A stretch of DNA of 15,130 bases from Desulfobacterales bacterium (lineage in GTDB: Bacteria > Desulfobacterota > Desulfobacteria > Desulfobacterales > JAFDCJ01), in assembly GCA_029939875.1 (NCBI GenBank), contig JAOZSC010000017.1, positions 1 through 15,130 on the forward strand, written 5' to 3'. Made by a program: the position numbers and the translations under genes. The notes beneath the pieces were generated by a model. The model was not told the origin of the DNA and searched no databases. It saw only the letters and a list, made by a program, of their open reading frames with translations. Positions 1 through 7,680 of the stretch are shown here, piece by piece (positions within the stretch are counted from its first letter, which is position 1; each line of letters begins with the position of its first letter).

Positions 1-335
1 TGCAAGCCCGTGGAGTTTTCCGGGGTGATGAGCATAAAAAAGATATGGGTCGGCCGGCCATCCAGCGATTCAAAGTCCACACCTTTGCGGCTGAGACCGA
101 ACCCGAGCACCAGCGCTTCAAGGTTCTTCATTTTACCATGGGGGATTCCAATCCCACCCCCGATGCCCGTACTTCCGAGCCGTTCTCTTTCCATGAGAAC
201 TCTGAGCAGGTCTTGCGGCTCGACACCGGCAATGGCAGCCACCGGAGCCCCCAGTTCCTGAAGAACGGCTTTCTTGTTGGAGGCTTTCAAATCATCGACA
301 ATCGCATCTTTTTGGAGTACGTCGCAAATTTTCAT
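1..335 (-). CDS. ptsN: PTS IIA-like nitrogen regulatory protein PtsN, partial (C-terminus outside window)
   Basis: Reading the minus strand from the ATG at 335 gives an open frame of 111 codons that runs off the left edge. It begins MKICDVLQKDAIVDDL and contains ERLGSTGIGGGIGIPHGK, the signature of the PTS EIIA(Ntr)/fructose IIA fold; His66 in GIPHGK is the expected phosphorylation site. The downstream part (FGLSRKGVDFESLDGRP, then HIFFMLITPE) also fits the family, whose usual length is about 150 residues, so roughly a quarter is missing. EIIA(Ntr) is the end acceptor of the nitrogen-related phosphotransfer chain and acts by protein contact rather than sugar transport. It follows hpf by 87 bp, the usual rpoN-hpf-ptsN order. 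A GGAG lies about 14 nt before the ATG, so the ribosome site is weak. Confidence 0.9.
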   Translation of the reverse strand, partial: MKICDVLQKDAIVDDLKASNKKAVLQELGAPVAAIAGVEPQDLLRVLMERERLGSTGIGGGIGIPHGKMKNLEALVLGFGLSRKGVDFESLDGRPTHIFFMLITPENSTGL

Positions 336-422
336 ATCACAATTACCAACTCCGTCGGCAGCCCGGGCGGGTGTCTGTTTTGAAGCAGAAACGCCTCAAC
401 CATTCGAAGCGTTAAAATATAA

Positions 423-956
423 TCACGAACTTGGCTGAATCAAGCCGTAGTGACCATCCCGGCGCCGGTACAGAACATTGACCTGATCGGTGCGGGCATT
501 GGTGAATACCATGAAACTGTCTTCGATCAGATCCATCTGCAAAGCAGCCTCTTCAACATCCATGGGTTTGTATTCAATGTATTTGACCTTGACCTGCCGC
601 TCGATTTCATCATCGGGTATATTTTCCGTTTCCGCGGCCATGACGTGATTGAAGCCTTTGGATCCGGATCGACGTTCCCTGATTTTTTGCTTGCTTTTCT
701 TGATTTGTTTTTCCAGTTTGTCAAGCACCATGTCGATGGCCGAATACATATCGTTGGTTTCTTCCTTGCCGTATATCGTCAGCTTGTCGCCAACAATATT
801 GATTTCAGCGATATGACGAAATTTTTCGACCGACAGGACCACATTGGCCTCCGCCGGGTTGTCGAGAAACCGGTCAAAGCGGTCCAGTTTGCCACCGACA
901 TATGTTTTTAGATGCTCGGAAGGGTCGATATTTTTAAATGTTACTGATGTCTGCAT
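423..956 (-). CDS. hpf: Ribosome hibernation promoting factor, long form (HPF/RaiA family)
   Basis: This 177-residue protein has the two domains of long HPF. The N-terminal S30AE/YfiA domain (about residues 1-100; MQTSVTFKNIDPSEHLKTYV, VVLSVEKFRHIAEINI) binds the 30S subunit in the tRNA/mRNA channel. A charged linker (KQKIRERRSGSKG) joins it to a C-terminal domain (about 118-177; VKVKYIEYKPMDVEEAALQM, VNVLYRRRDGHYGLIQP) that in other bacteria dimerises and pairs 70S ribosomes into 100S particles. It should therefore form 100S dimers without a separate RMF, as is known for long HPFs. A GGGAGAG at 966-972 overlaps the rpoN stop codon and sets the start; only 15 bp separate the two genes, so they are surely co-transcribed. 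Confidence 0.95.
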   Translation of the reverse strand: MQTSVTFKNIDPSEHLKTYVGGKLDRFDRFLDNPAEANVVLSVEKFRHIAEINIVGDKLTIYGKEETNDMYSAIDMVLDKLEKQIKKSKQKIRERRSGSKGFNHVMAAETENIPDDEIERQVKVKYIEYKPMDVEEAALQMDLIEDSFMVFTNARTDQVNVLYRRRDGHYGLIQPSS

Positions 957-971
957 TCTTTTCTACTCTCC

Positions 972-2402
972 CTATACCTGTTTACGTTTGTTGGACGGTA
1001 ATACCTTCAACATCTCGCGATATTTTGCCACGGTCCTGCGCGCGATGTGGATGTGTTCTTCTTCCAGAATCTGGGAAATTTTATCATCGCTGTAAGGTTT
1101 TTTAGAATTTTCATTTTGGATGATTTGTTTGATTTTTTCCTGGACACTGGCCGATGCGATGGCGCCGCCCTGTCCGCGTTTGATGGAACTGTTAAAAAAA
1201 TACTTTAATTCAAAAATTCCCTGGGGCGTGTAAGCATACTTGTTGGTGGTCACCCGGCTGATGGTGGATTCGTGCATGCCGATGTCCTGGGCCACATCGC
1301 GCAGCACCATGGGTTTGAGATGGGCGATACCCTTTTCAAAAAAATCCCGCTGGAAGGCCAGGATGCTTTCCATTACCTTGTAAATTGTTTTTTGACGCTG
1401 ATGGATGCTTTTAATCAGCCAGGCGGCCGATCGCATTTTATCCTGAATGTAACTCTCGGCTTCCCCGGAGATCTTTTTTCCCCGGCTGATGGAATTTTTG
1501 TAAAAAGAATTTACGCGCAGCTTGGGCATACCGTCGTCATTGAGAACAATGACAAAATCGTCGTCGAGTTTGTAAACGTGAATATCCGGATTGATATATT
1601 GCGGCGTTTCATCGTTGAACTGCCTGCCGGGCCTGGGCTCCATGCTCGTGATGGCGTTGATCGCAGAAACCACCTCGTCCATGCTTTTTTTCAACGTTTT
1701 GCAAATCAGCTTGTAATTTTTCTTTTCAAGATGGGGCAGATGGTTGGCGATGATGTCGGTGACAATGGTATTTTCCAGCCCCAGGTGTCTGGCCTGGATC
1801 AGCAGGCATTCTCCCAGGTTCCGGGCGCAGACCCCAATGGGATCAAAGGTCTGCATGATGGATAAAACCGCTTCGACTTTTTCCGGCGTTGTTTCGCTCA
1901 TGACGGCGATTTCTTCAATGGGTGCGAGCAGGTATCCGTCCCGGTTCAGGCTGCCGATGATTGCGCTGGCAATTTTTTCGTTTTTTCTGGCTGGTTTGGT
2001 CATTAAAAACTGCCACAGCAGGTGATCTTTCAAAGATTCCTTGCGGGCGATAAAGGCCTCGAACCTGGGGGCGTCTTTTCCTTCAGACTCATAATGCACC
2101 CGGCCGGGTGTGTTGTACTCATCCAGATAGTTGCTCCAGTCGATGTCCTGTTGCAGCTTTTCGTCAATGGTGACTTCTTTTTCGGCAGGGGTGTCTTCAA
2201 CCGGGGCTTCGGACTGTTCGGGCAACTGTTCGGCTGTGGCTTCCGGGACTTCTTCCAGGGCCGGGTTTTCCTCCAACTCCTTGCGGATGGTGTCCACTAT
2301 CTCCAGTCGTGACAATTGCAGCAGCTTGATCGCCATCTGCAGCTGCGGTGTCATGATGAGTTGCTGGGTTAATTTGAGTTGTTGCCGCAGTTCTAGTGCC
2401 AT
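972..2402 (-). CDS. rpoN: RNA polymerase sigma-54 factor RpoN
   Basis: This is a full-length sigma-54 of 476 residues. Region I, at the N-terminus, is glutamine- and leucine-rich (LRQQLKLTQQLIMTPQLQMA) and is the part contacted by AAA+ activators. An acidic region II follows (about 50-100; EEVPEATAEQLPEQSEAPVE). The core-binding domain occupies about 110-300. The helix-turn-helix that reads the -12 element lies near 367-387 (HESTISRVTTNKYAYTP), and the RpoN box ARRTVAKYRE, which reads the -24 element, is at 454-463. Sigma-54 directs transcription from -24/-12 promoters and needs an ATP-dependent activator. The gene is followed closely by hpf and ptsN. The ATG at 2402 lacks an obvious Shine-Dalgarno sequence, so translation may be modest. 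Confidence 0.97.
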   Translation of the reverse strand: MALELRQQLKLTQQLIMTPQLQMAIKLLQLSRLEIVDTIRKELEENPALEEVPEATAEQLPEQSEAPVEDTPAEKEVTIDEKLQQDIDWSNYLDEYNTPGRVHYESEGKDAPRFEAFIARKESLKDHLLWQFLMTKPARKNEKIASAIIGSLNRDGYLLAPIEEIAVMSETTPEKVEAVLSIMQTFDPIGVCARNLGECLLIQARHLGLENTIVTDIIANHLPHLEKKNYKLICKTLKKSMDEVVSAINAITSMEPRPGRQFNDETPQYINPDIHVYKLDDDFVIVLNDDGMPKLRVNSFYKNSISRGKKISGEAESYIQDKMRSAAWLIKSIHQRQKTIYKVMESILAFQRDFFEKGIAHLKPMVLRDVAQDIGMHESTISRVTTNKYAYTPQGIFELKYFFNSSIKRGQGGAIASASVQEKIKQIIQNENSKKPYSDDKISQILEEEHIHIARRTVAKYREMLKVLPSNKRKQV

Positions 2403-2523
2403 ATTATCTGTCGCGCTTTGTGCCCCGTTTTTCGGGTGGATTCATCCGTTAATCGTTATACCCAACAGGCCCCCGACGTCCAAATGGAAGGCGGTCTGTG
2501 GTGCGAATCTTGCAAGCTTTCTT

Positions 2524-2552
2524 ATTTTAGTGAAGATGGTTTAAAATTGCAA
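2524..2552 (-). promoter_or_regulatory. Putative sigma-70-type promoter for rpoN-hpf-ptsN
   Basis: On the minus strand a -35 TTGCAA (2552-2547) is followed after 17 nt by a -10 TAAAAT (2529-2524), matching the consensus at 4 of 6 and 5 of 6 positions with the ideal spacing. Transcription would start near 2517 and leave a leader of about 115 nt before the rpoN ATG. The leader holds a small CCCG-TTTTT-CGGG hairpin (2424-2436). The position, in the 192-bp gap between lptC and rpoN, suggests that rpoN is expressed separately from kdsA-lptC. Confidence 0.5.
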
Positions 2553-2594
2553 CCATTTCAAGTTTTATCTGTCCTTGAAACCATAATGTTGAGG

Positions 2595-3185
2595 TTAAAA
2601 TAATGCCGACTTAGCGCTGATGGTGGCATCAACGTTGCCGGTCATCACGATTTTGTCGGCATTTAAATCATAGGATGCCGAATTGGCTGCAAGCTCGGCC
2701 TTATCGCCGGTGATGCGCAACGGAACATTGCAGGTAATGATGCGCTTGTCGTTTTCATAGGCCAGGTTTTCAGTTTTCAACCGGTATTGTTTGTTTCTTA
2801 CCACAACATTGCCCGAAAATTCAATGTCATTTGTACCGGTGTGTAATATTCCCCGGTCGGCGACCAGGTAAACTTCATCCTGGTTTTCAAGAAAAAAAGT
2901 GACCGATAGATCCTTTAAGATGACTTTTTTTTCGTTTTCCATGTAATCGGCCGATTTGGCCTCCAGACTCCATTGCTTTTTGCCGTTGCGGGTTGACGTC
3001 TGCCGGATTTTGCCAATGGACAGGTCGGCCCCGGTTTTTATTGAAGCCAGCAGAAGTTCCGGTGCGTTGGATACCCGGCGATAACCGATAAAAACCGCCA
3101 CCACCGTGCCGATGGCCACCAGGATGATGGCCGGCAAAATCAGTTTTGCTTTCAGTGTTTTTTTAAACCGTGTGAAAACCATCAC
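2595..3185 (-). CDS. lptC: LPS export ABC transporter periplasmic protein LptC
   Basis: This 196-residue protein has a short basic cytoplasmic N-terminus, one membrane helix (about residues 14-34; LILPAIILVAIGTVVAVFIG) and a periplasmic beta-jellyroll domain rich in alternating beta strands (KQWSLEAKSADYMENEKKVI, VYLVADRGILHTGTNDIEFS, DKIVMTGNVDATIS). This is the LptC architecture: the protein is anchored to LptFG in the inner membrane and passes LPS to LptA. The first codon is GTG at 3185, followed directly by ATG at 3182; either could be the start. It follows kdsA by about 100 bp. The partners that normally come next, lptA and lptB, are not here. Sequence identity among LptC proteins is low, so the call rests on architecture and context. 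Confidence 0.87.
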   Translation of the reverse strand: MMVFTRFKKTLKAKLILPAIILVAIGTVVAVFIGYRRVSNAPELLLASIKTGADLSIGKIRQTSTRNGKKQWSLEAKSADYMENEKKVILKDLSVTFFLENQDEVYLVADRGILHTGTNDIEFSGNVVVRNKQYRLKTENLAYENDKRIITCNVPLRITGDKAELAANSASYDLNADKIVMTGNVDATISAKSALF

Positions 3186-3290
3186 TGAAAATCCGCCGTA
3201 TTTTTATTGCGGGCATCTCTATCCATCTGCATCACAAGCCGTCCACAGGCCATCTCGTCCGTTATGGCCGTAAAGCTAATTTCATGTGGC

Positions 3291-4118
3291 TCAACGCCCC
3301 ATTACCCGGCTGATGCTTTGCAGCTGCAAAAGCAGATCGTAGAGGGTGTCAAGCTTCAATGAATTGGGTCCGTCACAGAGCGCCCGGTCCGGATCGTGAT
3401 GGACTTCTATAAAAACGCCGTCCGCGCCGGCGGCCACGGCAGCCCTGGCCAGCAGGGGGGCATATTCGCGTTGTCCAGCAGAGCTGGAGCCCGCCCCACC
3501 GGGCAGCTGAACGCTGTGGGTGGCGTCAAAAATGACCGGATAGCCGGTTTTTTGCATGATGGCAATGCTACGGAAGTCAACTACCAGGTTGTTATAGCCG
3601 AACATGCTGCCGCGCTCGGTTAGCAACACCCGGTGATTGCCGGTGGATTCGATTTTTTCCACCACGTTGGTAATGTCCCAGGGGGCCAGAAATTGTCCTT
3701 TTTTAATATTGACCGGTTTTGCGGCCCGGGCGATCTCAACGATGACATCGGTTTGGCGGCATAAAAACGCCGGAATCTGGATGACATCCAGCACTTCAGC
3801 CGCCGCGGCAATTTCACCGATGCGATGGACATCGGAAAGCACGGGCAGGCCGAGCTCACGTTTAATCTTTGCCAGGATTTTGAGCCCGTCTTCCAGCCCC
3901 GGACCGCGGTAGGACTGGATGGAGGTGCGATTGGCCTTGTCATATGAGGCCTTAAAGATCAGCGGCATGCCAATTTTTGCGGCCATTTCTTTAAGGGCGG
4001 CGCCAATCCGGTATGTGGTTTCATAGTCTTCGATCACACAGGGACCGGAAATCAGGACCAGGGGTGCGCCGTGGCCGAGGCTGATCCCGCCAGGCTCGAT
4101 TTTAATCAAATCCGCCAT
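3291..4118 (-). CDS. kdsA: 3-deoxy-8-phosphooctulonate synthase KdsA, metal-dependent class
   Basis: KdsA condenses phosphoenolpyruvate and arabinose-5-phosphate into Kdo-8-phosphate for the LPS inner core. The TIM-barrel motifs are all present: ISGPCVIEDYE, FKASYDKANRTS, IQIPAFLCRQTD, NIKKGQFLAPWD, LTERGSMFGYNN, FDATHSVQLPGG and FIEVHHDP. Four expected metal ligands are seen in the 275-residue form: Cys27, His201, Glu238 and Asp249. Their spacing (174, 37, 11) is the same as that of the Aquifex enzyme's Cys11, His185, Glu222 and Asp233, which marks the metal-dependent class rather than the E. coli class, where Asn replaces Cys. I chose the Met at 4118 because MADLIKIEPGG fits family N-termini. 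An in-frame ATG 30 bp upstream (4148) would add ten residues; neither start has a strong ribosome site. Confidence 0.96.
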   Translation of the reverse strand: MADLIKIEPGGISLGHGAPLVLISGPCVIEDYETTYRIGAALKEMAAKIGMPLIFKASYDKANRTSIQSYRGPGLEDGLKILAKIKRELGLPVLSDVHRIGEIAAAAEVLDVIQIPAFLCRQTDVIVEIARAAKPVNIKKGQFLAPWDITNVVEKIESTGNHRVLLTERGSMFGYNNLVVDFRSIAIMQKTGYPVIFDATHSVQLPGGAGSSSAGQREYAPLLARAAVAAGADGVFIEVHHDPDRALCDGPNSLKLDTLYDLLLQLQSISRVMGR

Positions 4119-4333
4119 AAACGATTCTTGCCGTACAAATCCCGCCATGACGGGATTGTAAATTCAACGATAAGAGTACAGACGTCCTTTTGCCTTTACC
4201 AGCCTTCAGGCGAGAAAATTCAAGCCATCTCGACGACAGGCCGGGGGCGTTGACTCAGTTGCAGCACCATATTTTTACCACCGGACCCAGTGCCCGGTGA
4301 GCGGGTGTCGGGGTCAATCGCTGTAAGGCTTAT

Positions 4334-4362
4334 CTTCTACCGTGGGTGCTGCCAAAAGTCAA
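4334..4362 (-). promoter_or_regulatory. Putative promoter for kdsA-lptC
   Basis: On the minus strand a -35 TTGACT (4362-4357; 5 of 6 consensus bases) and a -10 TAGAAG (4339-4334; 4 of 6) are spaced by exactly 17 nt. Transcription would begin near 4327, giving a leader of about 200 nt before kdsA. No other pair in the region is as good, but the -10 is imperfect. Confidence 0.4.
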
Positions 4363-4435
4363 GAATCGAAAACAGGCCTTGATTATCCCGGTTGTACCTG
4401 CTATCTAAAACGTTTGTGTTAACTGATAGCATCTC

Positions 4436-4439
4436 GGAG
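4436..4439 (+). promoter_or_regulatory. Ribosome binding site that selects a TTG start
   Basis: A GGAG lies 9 nt before the TTG at 4449. No comparable site precedes the in-frame ATG at 4392. The TTG start also places the basic residues directly before the membrane helix, as expected for a signal anchor. Confidence 0.6.
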
Positions 4440-4448
4440 TATAACCAC

Positions 4449-5810
4449 TTGAAAAACAAAAAAAAACATACTCGGTTGTGGATCATTCTGTTCGGATGTC
4501 TGGTGGCCGTTGCAGCACTTGCCATCATTGGTCTGGTGCGTCTGGAAGGCGAAAAACCAACTTTGACTCCGGATTTGATATCCCCTTATATCGGCAGTTC
4601 ACGGGAAATTACCATTTCGGCGGCCGATGCCAAAAGCGGTCTGCGCCGGATCTGGGTCGGCCTGTTGAAGGACGGCAAGGAAGTCGTGCTGCATGAGCAG
4701 GATTTTCCGGCCGCCGGTTGGGGGGGAGGCAAAATCCATGAGAGTTCCACCAAGATCAAGATAGAGCCGGCCAAGCTGGGTTTCAGCGATGGTGAGGCCG
4801 TACTGCGGATGGTGGTGTGGGATTATTCCTGGCGCGACGGGTGGCATGGCAATAAAACCTACCTTGAAAAAAAAATGACCATCGACACGCGTTCCCCCGA
4901 AATCGCGGTTGTCAGCCGGGCCCTCAATATCAATCAGGGCGGAGCCGGATTGGTGATTTTTAATACCTCTGAAGTCTGCCCCCAAAGCGGGGTTGTGGTG
5001 GGCGGAAATTTTTTCCCGGCCCACCCGTTCCAGGCGCCGGATAAATACCTTTACCTGGCCTTTATCGCTCTCGGCTATCAGCAGGGGCCCGAAAGCAAAA
5101 TTTTTGTGACCGCCACCGACCGGGCCGAAAATACAGCTAAGGCTGGGCTCAATTATCACATCCGGCGCAAAAAATTCAGAAAAGACCGCATTAACATTTC
5201 CGACAATTTTTTAAACCGCATACTGCCCGAATTTGGTGCCGTGCTTTCCGGGGAAGCGAACCTGACGGCGGTGGAAAAATTTCTTAAAATAAACCGCGAT
5301 CTGCGGCAGGCCAACTATCAGCAGCTTACCGGGCTGGGTCAAAAAACGACTGACAAAATGTTGTGGAAAGGACACTTTTTGAGACTGCCCAAATCCGCTT
5401 CCCGCGCCCGCTTTGCCGATCACCGCACCTACTTCTACCGGGGGCGGCAGATTGACAGGCAGGTTCACCTGGGCGTCGACCTGGCCTCACTGGCCCACAG
5501 CCCCGTGCTGGCGGCAAACAGCGGTGTGGTTCTATTTGCAGGACCTGTGGGAATCTACGGCAAGACGGTTGTGCTGGATCACGGCTGCGGCCTGTTAAGC
5601 ATGTATTCGCATTTGAGCCGCATCGGGGTCAAACCCGGTGCCCGGGTATCGCGCGGTGACATCCTGGGGCGTACCGGAATGACGGGGCTGGCCGGCGGGG
5701 ATCATTTGCATTACGGCATGCTGGTGCACAACACCTTTGTCAATCCGGTGGAATGGTGGGATGGGCACTGGATAAAAGACAATGTGCTGTCTAAAATCGG
5801 GACCTTTTAA
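4449..5810 (+). CDS. Membrane-anchored M23 (LytM-type) peptidoglycan endopeptidase
   Basis: From the TTG start this is a 453-residue protein. A lysine-rich start (KNKKKHTR) and one hydrophobic helix (about 10-29; LWIILFGCLVAVAALAIIGL) make a signal anchor, leaving the rest in the periplasm. Residues about 35-240 are beta-rich with Ig-like traits (SREITISAADAKSGLRRIWV, VTATDRAENTAKAG). The C-terminal M23 domain keeps every catalytic feature: zinc ligands His340 and Asp344 in HLGVD, His421 in the HxH of DHLHYG, and the other key histidines 388 (MYSHL) and 419. It should therefore cut peptidoglycan cross-links rather than act as a catalytically dead LytM activator such as EnvC. It is followed after 28 bp by the DUF39 gene and may share its transcript. 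An alternative ATG at 4392 would add 19 residues and is less likely. Confidence 0.88.
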   Translation: MKNKKKHTRLWIILFGCLVAVAALAIIGLVRLEGEKPTLTPDLISPYIGSSREITISAADAKSGLRRIWVGLLKDGKEVVLHEQDFPAAGWGGGKIHESSTKIKIEPAKLGFSDGEAVLRMVVWDYSWRDGWHGNKTYLEKKMTIDTRSPEIAVVSRALNINQGGAGLVIFNTSEVCPQSGVVVGGNFFPAHPFQAPDKYLYLAFIALGYQQGPESKIFVTATDRAENTAKAGLNYHIRRKKFRKDRINISDNFLNRILPEFGAVLSGEANLTAVEKFLKINRDLRQANYQQLTGLGQKTTDKMLWKGHFLRLPKSASRARFADHRTYFYRGRQIDRQVHLGVDLASLAHSPVLAANSGVVLFAGPVGIYGKTVVLDHGCGLLSMYSHLSRIGVKPGARVSRGDILGRTGMTGLAGGDHLHYGMLVHNTFVNPVEWWDGHWIKDNVLSKIGTF

Positions 5811-5838
5811 ATCCGGGATGAAACAGGAGTGATCCGGC

Positions 5839-7005
5839 ATGCAAAAATATAAAGTCGGCAAAACCATTGAGCAGATCAATCAGAAAATAAAATCCGGTGA
5901 TGTGGTGGTGGTCACCGCCGAGGAGATGATCGGCATCGTCAAGGCCGAGGGAGCGGTTGAAGCTGCGCACCAGGTGGACGTGGTCACCACCGGAACCTTT
6001 GCGCCCATGTGTTCATCGGGGGCATTTATCAATTTCGGTCATTCGGTGCCCACCATCAAGGCTTCCCGGGTGTGGCTCAACAAGGTTCCTGCTTATGCCG
6101 GCGTGGCCGCCGTGGACTGCTATATCGGGGCGACAGAACCGGTGGAAGATGACCCGCTGAACAAGGTTTATCCCGGCGAGTTCAACTACGGCGGGGGGCA
6201 TGTCATCCAGGAACTGGTGGCCGGCAAAAAGGTGCACCTTAAAGCCACCGCATACGGCACGGACTGCTATCCCAACCGCCTGGCGGAAAAGGAAATCACC
6301 CTGCGCAGCCTGCCCCAGGCGACCCTGTGCAACCCCAGAAACGGCTACCAGAATTATAACTGTGCCGTCAACCTGACCGATAAGACGATTTACACTTACA
6401 TGGGGGCCTTAAAGCCCCGCGGGGGAAACGCCAATTACTGTTCCGCCGGTCAGCTCAGCCCGCTGTTCAACGATCCCTATTACAAGACCATCGGTCTGGG
6501 AACGCGGATTTTTCTGGGAGGCGGACAAGGATACGTGACCTGGCACGGCACCCAGCACAAGCCCCGGGCCAAACGGACCCGCAAAGGGGTGCCCATCACT
6601 CCGGCCGGTACTCTGTGGGTCATGGGCGATTTAAAAAAAATGAGCGCCCAGTGGCTGGTGGGGGTGAGTATCCAGGGATACGGTTGCTCGCTATCGGTGG
6701 GCCTGGGTGTGCCCATTCCCGTGCTCAATGAACAGATCGCCCGGTACACTGCAATTTCCGATGATCAGATTTTTACCCAGATTATTGATTACGGCCACGA
6801 TTATCCCAACGGGATTTCGAAAAGCTACGGGCAGGTCAGTTACGCCGAGCTGAAAAGCGGCACCATCAAACTCAACGGGCAGGAAATTCCAACCGCTCCT
6901 TTGTCCAGCATGGTCAAGGCCCGCAAGATTGCGGAGCTTTTAAAAAAGAGGATATCCCGGGGAAAATTTACCCTCGGGCAACCGCAATTTACGTTGCCGG
7001 GGTAA
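5839..7005 (+). CDS. Homocysteine biosynthesis protein, DUF39/HcyBio family (L-aspartate semialdehyde sulfurtransferase)
   Basis: This 388-residue protein belongs to the DUF39 (HcyBio) family, in which Methanosarcina MA1821 makes homocysteine directly from aspartate semialdehyde with sulfur carried as a persulfide. Recognisable stretches are APMCSSGAFINFGH, VAAVDCYIGATEPVE, YPGEFNYGGGHVIQEL, AYGTDCYPNRLAEKE and FLGGGQGYVTWHGTQH. Seven cysteines are present (58, 93, 143, 164, 175, 201, 283); Cys58 and Cys143 sit where I recall the two essential cysteines of MA1821, but that alignment was done by eye. The protein ends after the DUF39 core: there is no C-terminal CBS pair, and no NIL-ferredoxin partner gene lies next to it. 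A strong AGGAG precedes the ATG by 9-10 nt. It is cytoplasmic and likely serves methionine synthesis without the acylhomoserine route. Confidence 0.88.
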   Translation: MQKYKVGKTIEQINQKIKSGDVVVVTAEEMIGIVKAEGAVEAAHQVDVVTTGTFAPMCSSGAFINFGHSVPTIKASRVWLNKVPAYAGVAAVDCYIGATEPVEDDPLNKVYPGEFNYGGGHVIQELVAGKKVHLKATAYGTDCYPNRLAEKEITLRSLPQATLCNPRNGYQNYNCAVNLTDKTIYTYMGALKPRGGNANYCSAGQLSPLFNDPYYKTIGLGTRIFLGGGQGYVTWHGTQHKPRAKRTRKGVPITPAGTLWVMGDLKKMSAQWLVGVSIQGYGCSLSVGLGVPIPVLNEQIARYTAISDDQIFTQIIDYGHDYPNGISKSYGQVSYAELKSGTIKLNGQEIPTAPLSSMVKARKIAELLKKRISRGKFTLGQPQFTLPG

Positions 7006-7054
7006 CACCGGGCTTGGTCGGCAGGCAACGTGAAACCTTAATGGATCGGTTGCT

Positions 7055-7639
7055 ATGTCAACGACCGTACGCAGTTTCATCGCCATGGATTTGCCGGCGT
7101 CAGTGGTTTGCCGGTTGGAAGACGCCCAGCAGGGGCTAAAGGCGTTAAAGCTGCGGGCAAAGTGGGTGCGGCCGGAGAACATCCACCTGACCTTAAAATT
7201 TCTGGGAAATGTTTCCGCCGGACAAATTGATGCAATCGCCAGCGCCATGGCCCGTGCCGTAGACGATCAGCCCGCGCTTGTCCTGGCGCTTCGGGGGGTC
7301 GGTTTTTTCCCGGGCATCAAGCGTGCCCGGGTGATCTGGATCGGGCTTGGCGGACAGATACAGCGACTTTTCGCGTTGCAGCGCACACTTGAAGAGCAGC
7401 TGGCAGCCATCGGTTTTGCCAGGGAAAAAAGACCGTTCAAGGGACACCTGACCCTGGGGCGTATCCGGCAAACCGTTGCTCCCCATGTAATGCGCCGGAT
7501 TATGGACGATTATTTGAATTTTTCCGGCGACGAATTTATTGCCGGCCGGATCTGCCTGTTTCAAAGCGATCTGCAACCGTCCGGGCCGGTGTATTCCCGG
7601 TTAAAACAGGTGGACTTAAACCACGGTGCAGATTTTTGA
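7055..7639 (+). CDS. thpR: RNA 2',3'-cyclic phosphodiesterase ThpR (2'-5' RNA ligase family)
   Basis: This 194-residue protein has the two HxTx motifs of the 2H phosphoesterase superfamily: HLTL at residues 44-47 ([10 protein letters not shown]) and HLTL at 131-134 ([10 protein letters not shown]). Between them are the family segments RSFIAMDLP near the start and [18 protein letters not shown] at about 81-98. Family members open 2',3'-cyclic phosphates on RNA ends; the older name comes from a reversible 2'-5' ligation of tRNA halves seen in vitro. The gene lies 41 bp before recA, a common pairing in this group (often cinA-thpR-recA). Its own ribosome site is weak (GGAT ahead of the ATG), and 49 bp separate it from the DUF39 gene. 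Confidence 0.92.
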   Translation: MSTTVRSFIAMDLPASVVCRLEDAQQGLKALKLRAKWVRPENIHLTLKFLGNVSAGQIDAIASAMARAVDDQPALVLALRGVGFFPGIKRARVIWIGLGGQIQRLFALQRTLEEQLAAIGFAREKRPFKGHLTLGRIRQTVAPHVMRRIMDDYLNFSGDEFIAGRICLFQSDLQPSGPVYSRLKQVDLNHGADF

Positions 7640-7680
7640 GGTGGTCAAAATCAGCGGATGGAAAACATAAGGAGAAACTC

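Larger units (their letters stand above)
4119..4448. other. Divergent intergenic region between kdsA and the M23 peptidase gene
   Basis: This stretch of about 330 bp separates two divergent genes. It holds a good minus-strand promoter candidate (4334-4362). In the inferred kdsA leader there is an inverted repeat CACCGG/CCGGTG (4279-4284 with 4294-4299). At 4141-4154 the alternative kdsA ATG sits in the loop of a small CCCG/CGGG stem. On the plus strand a weak TTGATT/TATCTA pair spaced by 17 nt lies just before the peptidase gene. I see no convincing gene on either strand. pyrG, often found upstream of kdsA, is absent. Confidence 0.5.

Noticed and set aside
1272..1865. A 197-codon plus-strand open frame opposite rpoN.
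   Set aside because: It is the antisense of a certain gene; its composition follows the rpoN codons and it shows no family motif.
2403..2594. Possible decayed lptA or lptB sequence between lptC and rpoN.
   Set aside because: Reading the minus strand in all frames gives only short stretches (longest start-to-stop under ten codons near 2583) and no Walker or beta-jellyroll motif.
3186..3290. A 38-codon minus-strand open stretch between kdsA and lptC (EPHEISFTAITDEMACGRLV and onward), considered as a kdsC remnant or small gene.
   Set aside because: It has no start codon with a ribosome site and shows none of the DVDGVLTDG-type motifs of KdsC. A stretch this short without a stop is not unusual.
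4220..4270. A possible 16-residue leader peptide in the kdsA upstream region (MVLQLSQRPRPVVEMA).
   Set aside because: There is no Shine-Dalgarno sequence, no run of regulatory codons and no attenuator-like paired hairpins.
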